Of a stretch of 12,573 nucleotides of DNA, positions 6,795-12,573 are shown piece by piece. The stretch's first letter is position 1, and each line of letters opens with the position of its first letter. Source of the DNA: Phycisphaerae bacterium (GTDB lineage: Bacteria > Planctomycetota > Phycisphaerae > Phycisphaerales > SM1A02); contig PBEX01000016.1 of assembly GCA_002718515.1 (NCBI GenBank), forward strand, positions 11,030-23,602, in the 5' to 3' direction. The translations under genes and the position numbers were made by a program. The notes under the pieces are model-generated. The model had not been told where the DNA came from. It searched no databases and saw only the letters and a list, made by a program, of their open reading frames with translations.

Positions 6795-7994
6795 TCAAGA
6801 AAGCATCATCGCGCAACTTGAAACGAGGACAGCGCCTCTGTCGTCACACGCTTGTCTGTAATCGATGAGTTCAATCTCGCTTGGATTGGCAAGTTTTAAC
6901 ACCGCAGACATGTTTCCAATGCTGCACCATCTCGTTGCATTATTGTTCCATTTCATCGCTTCGATAAACTGATCGGCGTCATTTTCCATGAACTTCGCCA
7001 TCATCTCGCGGTCGTGCCTTTCGACGTCGAACTTTCGCTGGTCATCGACCGGTCTTGGTTCGCCAAATTGCGGACCAACATGACTTAAATCTGCTGATGA
7101 AACGAAGTAGGTTGTCCCACCAACCTCCGAAAGCGTATCGCCAAGTGCACGGATAAACTCATCAGTTGTTGTGCGCTCTCCATCGTCCTCAATCATCTCG
7201 ATGAGAGGTGATGGAATAAGGGCTGCAACAATTGGTACGTCACCAAAACAATATTGAATCCATGGCAAATGAAGTTCGATGGAGTGTTCAGCGCTGTGGT
7301 CTAGAACATCGACGCTTACGCCACTGCCGAGTTTTGATTCAAGTGACTGAACAACTTTCTGGTCGATGTTCGCCGTCCCGATTGGCGTGTCAAAACCAAG
7401 CGTGCTCAGCACAACGCCATCACCATTGCCAAAGTGATTCGTTCCAAGAATAACGATTCGGTCTGGTGCTTCTGCATTTTGCCACGCATAGTAAGCGCTT
7501 GCGTAGTTTGGCCAACCCCTGTTGTAATCAAGGTGAGGCGCAACGATTCCAGTAATCGTTTCTTCAATCTCAGGATCTTCCGTTTCCTCAAACCACTTCT
7601 GAATCGCGGCTTTGCATGCGTCACCATCTTCACCGAGCGTTGCGCTCGCTTTTGCGGGGAAGTACCCAATACTCTTTAAATCAGAGAGTTTTTCTTCTTC
7701 AAGTTGCTTAGAAGTCGGTCCCCAAAGCAATCCTACGGAGTCTAGTTTTTGAAGGAGTTCAATAAACTGCTCAGTTGGCGCATTGGTTGCCTTAGCAATC
7801 TCTTCAGCGGTTTTCGAACCGTCAATCTGCTGGACCAAAGCAAAAATCTGGGGTGGAATTGCCACTGTTTCTTCAGATAACGCAAAAACATCTCTAAGCA
7901 AGACGAGCGGGGTGTCGCCCTTTTTAATCGGGATGGGCTGCAACCCACGCAGTGCAGGCATCTGAAGATGTTCTGGAAGGTCCGAGAATGACAT
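6795..7994 (-). CDS. Memo-family (AmmeMemoRadiSam system protein B) protein
   Basis: 399 aa. ATG 7994 is supported by AGAGGA (8002-8007) with a 7 nt spacer. Residues about 145-399 are the Memo domain, a non-heme metal-binding fold related to class III extradiol dioxygenases. Candidate metal or active-site residues are H154 in P-H-L-D-Y, H187 in G-T-N-H, H237 and E240 in E-H-S-I-E-L-H-L-P-W, H305 in S-A-D-L-S-H, and C357 in W-C-S-I-G, which aligns by position with the catalytic-type cysteine of human MEMO1. Residues about 20-110 form an N-terminal helical domain (I-P-P-Q-I-F-A-L-V-Q-Q-I-D-G-S-K-T) with a winged-helix/PqqD-like appearance, seen in many bacterial members. The reaction is not established for the family. 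The usual AMMECR1 and radical-SAM partners are absent from this window, so here it stands alone. Stop is followed by three hairpins and a terminator. Confidence 0.92.
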   Translation of the reverse strand: MSFSDLPEHLQMPALRGLQPIPIKKGDTPLVLLRDVFALSEETVAIPPQIFALVQQIDGSKTAEEIAKATNAPTEQFIELLQKLDSVGLLWGPTSKQLEEEKLSDLKSIGYFPAKASATLGEDGDACKAAIQKWFEETEDPEIEETITGIVAPHLDYNRGWPNYASAYYAWQNAEAPDRIVILGTNHFGNGDGVVLSTLGFDTPIGTANIDQKVVQSLESKLGSGVSVDVLDHSAEHSIELHLPWIQYCFGDVPIVAALIPSPLIEMIEDDGERTTTDEFIRALGDTLSEVGGTTYFVSSADLSHVGPQFGEPRPVDDQRKFDVERHDREMMAKFMENDADQFIEAMKWNNNATRWCSIGNMSAVLKLANPSEIELIDYRQACDDRGAVLVSSCAMMLS

Positions 7995-8183
7995 ATATGG
8001 GTCCTCTAATCGTTTTCTATTGAATATGCTGAATAGTTTGGGTTTCTTAGCCGAAACAGCAATAGTTTACTCAGAATCCCGTTGTATTGTGTTCACACTT
8101 GCCCTTTATGGCAGTGTTCTTACAATACGCAATTACGCTCAATATATAGAGTTATCAATTCCTAAGGAAATGGAAGAATAGAA
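7995..8183. promoter_or_regulatory. Divergent intergenic region between memo and the DUF1573-ankyrin gene
   Basis: 189 bp carrying the promoters of two divergent genes. On the plus side a good -35/-10 pair is listed separately. On the minus side no convincing pair was found, though TTGCTG near 8060 could be a -35. A short inverted repeat GTG-TTCA-CAC lies near 8090. Nothing else is recognisable. Confidence 0.5.
8120..8148 (+). promoter_or_regulatory. Sigma70-like promoter of the DUF1573-ankyrin gene
   Basis: TTACAA (8120-8125), a 17 bp spacer, and TATATA (8143-8148); predicted transcription start near 8155, giving a leader of about 29 nt with GGAAG (8172-8176) placed 7 nt before ATG 8184. 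This is the best consensus-like promoter in the window. Confidence 0.55.
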
Positions 8184-9821
8184 ATGAACATGAAACGAAT
8201 TGCAACTTCAGTTTTGACCCTCTCACTTATTGGATTTATCACAGTTGAATCCTACGGACAAGACAAACAGAGTCCGTCTGGATTGAGCGGAACAAAAGCG
8301 CCTACAACAGTTGGTGGACCAAAACCTTCTATTGGTAAAGCACCAAGTGCGCAACCAGCACAAGACGTCGATGCAAACCAAGTCATTGTCGCATCCCCAA
8401 CTTCGCTCGACTTGGGCGAGATTTCAACAAGTGAAAAAGCGACTGGCATCGTCACGCTAACAAACACAAGTGATGCTCCTGTCAAGATTCTTCAATCCAA
8501 AGCAAGTTGCGGTTGCACGACATCAGACTTCAAGCCAAACTCAATCATTCAACCTGGCGAATCACTCGACGTTGAAGTTGAAATGGCGGGTAAGGGTCGA
8601 GCGAGAACGATTTCAAAAACAGTGACATTTAACATCGAGGGATACCCTTCACTGCGTGTTCCAGTCAAAGTGAAAACAATTGCGTATGTCACAATCGATA
8701 GAGACCCTGTGACAATTGGCGATTCGCAAACAACGAAACTTACGCTTACATCAATTGATGGTCAGCCATTTAAAGTGACGAACATGGTGCCTTCAGCATC
8801 AACTGGGTTATCTGAAGAAGCAGCACCAGAACAAACCATCGAGATTGATTGGGATGAATGGTGGAACAACGTCATGTCAACAAAGATGACAATTCGACTC
8901 GACCACCCGCTCTGTAAAGAAATCACAACGAATGTGAGATTGAATCCAGAGCAACGTGCAAGATTAAATGATCTCATTAGAGAAAGAAGAGCAAGCGGCG
9001 ATTTGATAACCAAAGACCCATCGAAACCGCTCACTGGCGATCAACTTGCACGGCACATCAAAGCAGGTCAAGGCGAGAAAGTGCTCAAGTACATCGAAGA
9101 AGGCAAAGGAAAGTACAACGCAGTTGATAAAGGCGGCGTGTCACTGTTAAGTGTTGCTGCTGAAGAAGGCGATGCCGACACAATCATTGGCTTACTTGAC
9201 ATGGGCGAAGATGTTGAACGCGTAGACCGCGTGAACCGAACGCCACTCATGTATGCGGCACGCAGTAAAAACAACGAAGCAATTCAGGTATTGCTTGACG
9301 CAGGTGCAGACATTCAATCTCGCGACACGCTTGGTAATGCTCCAATCTCGTGGGCGTCTGGGTTTGGCAATGCAGATGGCGTTGCACTTCTTATTGAAAA
9401 TGGTGCTGATGTGAATGTTCGCGATGCAGTGCTCGGTTACACGCCTCTGCTTTGGGCATCAGGATTTGGCGATGCAAACTCAATCCCAATTCTGTTGAAA
9501 GAGGGCGCAGATGTGAGCGTCCGCGACAATGCAGAGGGTCGAACGCCACTGATGCATGCAGTTCGCACAGGTACGCTTGCTGGTGTTAAGCAACTGCTCG
9601 GTGCAGATGCCTCATTGACAGCCATTGATAATGGTGGGCAAACTGCAGTGATGATTGCAGCAGGCAGTAACAATGTCACGCTTGCAAAAGTCAAGTTGCT
9701 TGTTGAAAGTGGTGCTGATGTCACTGCTAAGGACAAAGCAGGCTTGAATGCGTTAGACCACGCAAAATCGCGAACAGATGCTGAAGGCGAACTCATCGTA
9801 AAGTATCTTGAATCGCTCTAA
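8184..9821 (+). CDS. Secreted DUF1573 and ankyrin-repeat protein
   Basis: 545 aa. Signal peptide at residues 1-25 (M-N-M-K-R, hydrophobic core, cleavage near SYG-Q). A Ser/Pro/Gly/Lys-rich linker runs about 26-62. Residues about 68-166 are a DUF1573 domain, an immunoglobulin-like sandwich with the hallmark S-C-G-C-T (108-112). A second beta-rich segment follows (about 168-255), then a charged helix (256-275). Residues about 285-545 hold roughly seven ankyrin repeats, with clear cores at 317-349, 350-381, 383-414, 416-448, 451-482 and 484-517 (T-P-L-M-Y-A-A-R, L-L-D-A-G-A-D patterns). Two neighbours share W-A-S-G-F-G followed by N/D-A. The protein probably acts in the periplasm or on the envelope as a binding or scaffold protein; ankyrin repeats mediate protein contacts. 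The ligand is unknown. It is likely a single transcription unit, since a hairpin follows the stop. Confidence 0.9.
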   Translation: MNMKRIATSVLTLSLIGFITVESYGQDKQSPSGLSGTKAPTTVGGPKPSIGKAPSAQPAQDVDANQVIVASPTSLDLGEISTSEKATGIVTLTNTSDAPVKILQSKASCGCTTSDFKPNSIIQPGESLDVEVEMAGKGRARTISKTVTFNIEGYPSLRVPVKVKTIAYVTIDRDPVTIGDSQTTKLTLTSIDGQPFKVTNMVPSASTGLSEEAAPEQTIEIDWDEWWNNVMSTKMTIRLDHPLCKEITTNVRLNPEQRARLNDLIRERRASGDLITKDPSKPLTGDQLARHIKAGQGEKVLKYIEEGKGKYNAVDKGGVSLLSVAAEEGDADTIIGLLDMGEDVERVDRVNRTPLMYAARSKNNEAIQVLLDAGADIQSRDTLGNAPISWASGFGNADGVALLIENGADVNVRDAVLGYTPLLWASGFGDANSIPILLKEGADVSVRDNAEGRTPLMHAVRTGTLAGVKQLLGADASLTAIDNGGQTAVMIAAGSNNVTLAKVKLLVESGADVTAKDKAGLNALDHAKSRTDAEGELIVKYLESL

Positions 9822-9849
9822 GCGAAATTATTAGTAAGGTATGTTCAGG

Positions 9850-9868
9850 GAACCGCCACAGGCGGTTC
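9850..9868 (+). terminator. Hairpin after the DUF1573-ankyrin gene, possible terminator
   Basis: Perfect 8 bp inverted repeat GAACCGCC / GGCGGTTC with a 3 nt loop, 28 nt after the stop. The strong GC stem is typical of terminators, but the following GCTGTCGTTATG has few T residues, so it may be an inefficient or Rho-assisted terminator or a message-stabilising stem. Confidence 0.5.
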
Positions 9869-9906
9869 GCTGTCGTTATGATGGATATCCCAAATAGGAG
9901 AACAGA

Positions 9907-11436
9907 ATGACGACAGCAACAGCTTCAGCATATGACCAACTTATCAAGCACTCAAAAGATGTCACAGCACTCGGGACTACGATTGCAATTCTGCACTGGG
10001 ACCAAGAAGTCAAAATGCCTCCGAAAGGCATCGAGTACCGTGCAGATCAGATTGCAGTGGCTTCACGCCTCTATCACGAAATGAAAACAAGTACTCAGGG
10101 CGAGGAATTGTTGCAAGCGTGTGAAGAAGATGAGAATCTCATCGCAAATCCACTCAGTGCAGAAGCAGTTAATGTTCGCGAACTTCGCCACGCGTATGAC
10201 AGAGCGACGAAGTTGCCGACATCACTTGTTGAAGAAGAAGCAATGCTCGCAAGCCGCGGGCAAAGCGCTTGGGCTGAAGCAAGAAAAGAAAATGACTTCA
10301 AAAAATTCCAGCCGTGGCTCGAAAAGATTGTTGCGCTCCTTCAAAAGAAAGCAGAATGTTATGGCTGGGCAGAAGGTGGCGAGCCATGGGACGCTCTTGC
10401 TGAAGATTACGAACCCGGTTGTACCGCTGCGCAAGTGAGCGAGGTCTTTACACCACTGAGAGAGCGATTGCAAACACTCCTTGATGCACTCATGGGCAGT
10501 TCAACTAAACCAAGCAATGCGTTCAACGAGATTGCGCTTCCAATTGAACAACAGAAAGCGTTCGTCAGGAACATTGCACAGCAAATCGGATTTGATTTTG
10601 ATGCTGGGCGACTTGATGAGTCAACGCATCCATTCTGTAGTGGGACACATTGTAATGACGTTCGATTAACAACTCGATTCCACGAAGACAACGTCAACGA
10701 CGCGATCGGTTCGACGATGCACGAAGCAGGTCATGGTATTTACGAACAAGGACTACTGTTTGAACATGTCGGAACGCCAATGGGTCACTCCGTATCTCTT
10801 GGCATTCACGAATCACAAAGCCGCATGTGGGAAAACCAAGTTGGTCGAAGTGAAGCATTCTGGCGGTGGTGCTATCCACAAATGGAACAATTCTTTGGAA
10901 ACGCAACAGCGTCACTTTCATTTGAAGATGTCTATGGTGGTGCTAACATTGTGAAGCCAGATTTCATTCGCGTTGAAGCCGATGAAGCGACGTACAACAT
11001 GCACATCATGATTCGCTTTGAACTTGAACGAATGCTGATGAACGGCGATCTTGCTGTGGCTGATTTGCCTGATGCATGGAATCAGCGGTACAAAGAATAT
11101 CTTGGTATTGATGTTCCAAACGATACTAAGGGCTGTTTGCAAGACATCCATTGGTCAATGACTTCACTTGGGTACTTCCCCACATACACGCTTGGTAACT
11201 TGTACTGTGCTCAATTCTTTGAAAAAGCACTTGCAGACCATCCATCGCTCTATGAAGAGTTTGCCCAAGGTGAGTTTGGAACGCTGAAAACATGGCTCAA
11301 CACAAACATTCACGCACTTGGAAGAACATACCGTGCTGCGGAATTGTGTGAACATGTAACGGGCGCTCCATTATCAGCCGACCCGCTGATGCGGCATCTT
11401 GAAAGCAAACTAAAACCGCTTTACGGACTTTCCTGA
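9907..11436 (+). CDS. M32-family metallocarboxypeptidase (carboxypeptidase Taq type)
   Basis: 509 aa, the usual family length. Zn- or Co-dependent peptidase that removes C-terminal residues with broad specificity, cytoplasmic (no signal peptide). All family landmarks are present in order: H-P-F (241-243), D-V-R-L-T-T (251-256), H-E-A-G-H (272-276, metal-binding H272 and H276, catalytic E273), H-E-S-Q-S-R (301-306, third metal ligand E302), I-R-V-E-A-D (354-359), and G-C-L-Q-D-I-H-W-S (409-417) followed by G-Y-F-P-T-Y-T-L-G-N (422-431). AGGAG (9896-9900) lies 6 nt before ATG. A TATGAT box (9877-9882) just after the upstream hairpin could be its -10 element, although no matching -35 is seen. 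The 3' end overlaps that of anmK by 16 bp on the opposite strand. Probable role in cytoplasmic peptide turnover. Confidence 0.96.
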   Translation: MTTATASAYDQLIKHSKDVTALGTTIAILHWDQEVKMPPKGIEYRADQIAVASRLYHEMKTSTQGEELLQACEEDENLIANPLSAEAVNVRELRHAYDRATKLPTSLVEEEAMLASRGQSAWAEARKENDFKKFQPWLEKIVALLQKKAECYGWAEGGEPWDALAEDYEPGCTAAQVSEVFTPLRERLQTLLDALMGSSTKPSNAFNEIALPIEQQKAFVRNIAQQIGFDFDAGRLDESTHPFCSGTHCNDVRLTTRFHEDNVNDAIGSTMHEAGHGIYEQGLLFEHVGTPMGHSVSLGIHESQSRMWENQVGRSEAFWRWCYPQMEQFFGNATASLSFEDVYGGANIVKPDFIRVEADEATYNMHIMIRFELERMLMNGDLAVADLPDAWNQRYKEYLGIDVPNDTKGCLQDIHWSMTSLGYFPTYTLGNLYCAQFFEKALADHPSLYEEFAQGEFGTLKTWLNTNIHALGRTYRAAELCEHVTGAPLSADPLMRHLESKLKPLYGLS

Positions 11437-12464
11437 GCAAATCCAACGGGCTTCGTTGACTCGCTTCTTCCAGTCACTTGGGAAAGCGTGATGGATACGC
11501 CGTCCTGATGCAGTGCGCCAAGGATTGCCATTGCCATGCCCTCGCGTGCTTGCACCGGCACGCCGAGTTCAGCAACTGTGCCATCACCTCGGATGTGCGA
11601 TGCAAGCGTCTTGTTGTGGCACCCACCGCCTGCAAGATACACACAATCTGCATCACCAACGGAAGTTGAAATGCAATCGCCAATTGCAGCGCACGCGGTT
11701 GCCGCGAGAACTTCACTTGGTACATCTTTCCACGTAGAGAGATGCCTGCCGATGTCGTCTAGGTGCCCAAGCGATTGTTTGTCGTGGTGCTGCGAAGACA
11801 GTAACGCAGTCAGTTCGCCATAGACACCTTCATCCACCTTGCCCTTGCTCGCAAGTTCGCCATCTTTGTCAAATGGTTCGCCAAATCGCTCTCTTGCAAT
11901 TGCGTCAAGCAGAAGATTGCAACAGCAAACGTCAAACCCCCGAATTCCATTGACGTCTCTATCAGCAGGCAAAACAGTGACATTGCAGAACCCGCCAAGA
12001 TTGACAATAGCGACACTGCGGTTCTCTTCGCGGAACATGATCCAATCTGCAAGCGGCGTAATCGGCGCGCCTTCTCCGCCGAGTGCTACGTCCATCTGTC
12101 TTGGCTGATTCAACACGGTGCAATCGAAGGTGTCAATCACTGGTGTGGGATCGATGAGTTGAACCGTTTTGGGGGGCTTGTGATAAATCGTTTGCCCGTG
12201 GAGCGCAATGAGGTCGATGTTTTTGACATTGAGGGCTTTGATGGCATCCCTTGTTCGCTCGCCAACACCAAGTGCGAGTTCATCTGAGTGCAACACTTCG
12301 CTCTTACTCAACTCTCGAAGGTCATCGCGAATGCCATCAAATGGAATCGAAGCGATGTCCATGAAAGTCGCAGTCATGTCTAGCCCGCGTCCCTCAATTG
12401 AAACGGCAACAGCGTCAACGCCGTCCATGCTTGTTCCAGTCATTGTGCCAACCATGATACGCAT
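11421..12464 (-). CDS. anmK: Anhydro-N-acetylmuramic acid kinase
   Basis: 347 aa from ATG 12464; a GTG at 12494 in frame has no ribosome site and would lengthen the protein past the conserved N-terminus. Converts 1,6-anhydro-MurNAc released by lytic transglycosylases to MurNAc-6-phosphate with ATP, a step of peptidoglycan recycling in the cytoplasm. Motifs: phosphate-binding G-T-M-T-G-T-S-M-D-G-V-D (6-17), H-G-Q-T (89-92), G-G-E-G-A-P (129-134), N-L-G-G-F-C-N-V-T (155-163), and A-G-G-G-C-H-N (278-284). The segment usually F-D-T-G-P-G-N is F-D-V-C-C-C-N (177-183): the catalytic-type aspartate is kept, but Gly-Pro-Gly is replaced by three cysteines. No MurQ or other recycling gene is in view. 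No Shine-Dalgarno precedes the start, and a TACAGT box ends 6 nt before it, suggesting a leaderless message. Confidence 0.93.
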   Translation of the reverse strand: MRIMVGTMTGTSMDGVDAVAVSIEGRGLDMTATFMDIASIPFDGIRDDLRELSKSEVLHSDELALGVGERTRDAIKALNVKNIDLIALHGQTIYHKPPKTVQLIDPTPVIDTFDCTVLNQPRQMDVALGGEGAPITPLADWIMFREENRSVAIVNLGGFCNVTVLPADRDVNGIRGFDVCCCNLLLDAIARERFGEPFDKDGELASKGKVDEGVYGELTALLSSQHHDKQSLGHLDDIGRHLSTWKDVPSEVLAATACAAIGDCISTSVGDADCVYLAGGGCHNKTLASHIRGDGTVAELGVPVQAREGMAMAILGALHQDGVSITLSQVTGRSESTKPVGFAQESP

Positions 12465-12495
12465 GGTTGTACTGTAACACGCTATCCTACGCACT
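12465..12495. promoter_or_regulatory. Compact divergent, leaderless-type promoter between anmK and the epimerase/dehydratase gene
   Basis: Only 31 bp separate the two chosen start codons. Neither has a Shine-Dalgarno. On the plus strand TATCCT (12483-12488) ends 7 nt before ATG 12496. On the minus strand TACAGT (12476-12471) ends 6 nt before ATG 12464. TAnnnT boxes at this distance are the pattern of leaderless transcripts. No good -35 element is visible for either. Confidence 0.45.
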
Positions 12496-12573
12496 ATGGC
12501 AACACGTTCACTTGTTACTGGCGGTGCTGGATTTCTTGGTTCACACCTGTGTCAATTGCTTCTTAATCGAGGC
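12496..12573 (+). CDS. NAD(P)-dependent epimerase/dehydratase, extended SDR (partial, N-terminus only)
   Basis: The first 26 codons of a gene running off the right edge. Translation begins M-A-T-R-S-L-V-T-G-G-A-G-F-L-G-S-H-L, an unmistakable Rossmann nucleotide-binding loop G-G-x-G-F-L-G (residues 9-15), as in UDP-glucuronate decarboxylases and nucleotide-sugar epimerases or dehydratases, which supply sugars for envelope polysaccharide. The exact substrate cannot be judged from 26 residues. The start lacks a Shine-Dalgarno, see the compact promoter at 12465-12495. Confidence 0.88.
   Translation, partial: MATRSLVTGGAGFLGSHLCQLLLNRG

Noticed and set aside
9290..9520. Possible DNA tandem repeat inside the ankyrin region
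   Set aside because: The similarity (for example W-A-S-G-F-G twice) is protein-level ankyrin periodicity with about 100 nt spacing and diverged DNA, not a simple repeat.
12465..12494. GTG start of AnmK at 12494
   Set aside because: No ribosome site, and the added residues precede the conserved N-terminal G-T-M-x-G-T-S segment by more than usual. It would also leave only 1 bp to the divergent start.
1..12573. Defence island, prophage, CRISPR array, toxin-antitoxin pair or biosynthetic cluster
   Set aside because: No repeats with regular spacers, integrase, transposase, nuclease, small paired toxin gene or synthase was found. The genes are housekeeping or envelope functions.

Overview
The window is an ordinary-looking chromosomal stretch, about 45 to 50 % GC by eye, from a diderm (Gram-negative type) bacterium. 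It has a TolC-type outer-membrane factor, lipoprotein signals and secreted enzymes. The best guess at lineage is Planctomycetota, possibly a marine Phycisphaerae-like lineage. This rests on a DUF2617-like protein, a large multi-pass membrane protein of a type I associate with planctomycetes, a secreted DUF1573 protein and a stand-alone Memo protein. It is a judgement from memory, since no ribosomal or other phylogenetic marker is present. No rRNA, tRNA, insertion sequence, integrase, CRISPR array or phage gene was seen.

Layout. 1-1399 (minus): the start of an efflux operon, a TolC/CusC-like outer-membrane factor coupled by an ATGA overlap to a periplasmic adaptor lipoprotein that runs off the left edge. 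The inner-membrane pump is presumably just outside the window. 1541-3301 (minus): a secreted LamG plus purple-acid-phosphatase-like metallophosphoesterase. 3368-4759 (plus): a divergent multi-pass membrane protein of unknown function. 4760-5311 (minus): a DUF2617-like protein, convergent and abutting. 5509-6625 (minus): D-aminoacyl-tRNA deacylase (dtd) overlapping a family 4 uracil-DNA glycosylase, both quality-control functions. 6626-6794: three successive hairpins, the last a good intrinsic terminator. 6795-7994 (minus): a Memo/AmmeMemoRadiSam system B protein. 8184-9821 (plus): a secreted DUF1573-ankyrin protein with a plausible sigma70-type promoter. 9907-11436 (plus): an M32 metallocarboxypeptidase. 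11421-12464 (minus): anhydro-N-acetylmuramic acid kinase, convergent and overlapping the M32 gene by 16 bp. 12496-end (plus): the first 26 residues of an NAD(P)-binding epimerase/dehydratase, divergent from anmK across only 31 bp.

The genes are mostly single units with frequent strand switches. The clear co-transcription cases are the efflux pair and dtd-udg. AnmK points to peptidoglycan recycling, Dtd to translation proofreading, Udg to repair of deaminated cytosine, and the efflux pair to export of metals or toxic compounds. Several starts were revised inward on Shine-Dalgarno or signal-peptide evidence. No obviously new multi-gene system is present. The most unusual points are unusual motif residues in AnmK and Udg, the secreted DUF1573-ankyrin fusion, the leaderless-looking divergent promoter at 12465-12495, the hairpin cluster at 6670-6778, and the AT-rich outer-membrane-factor gene.
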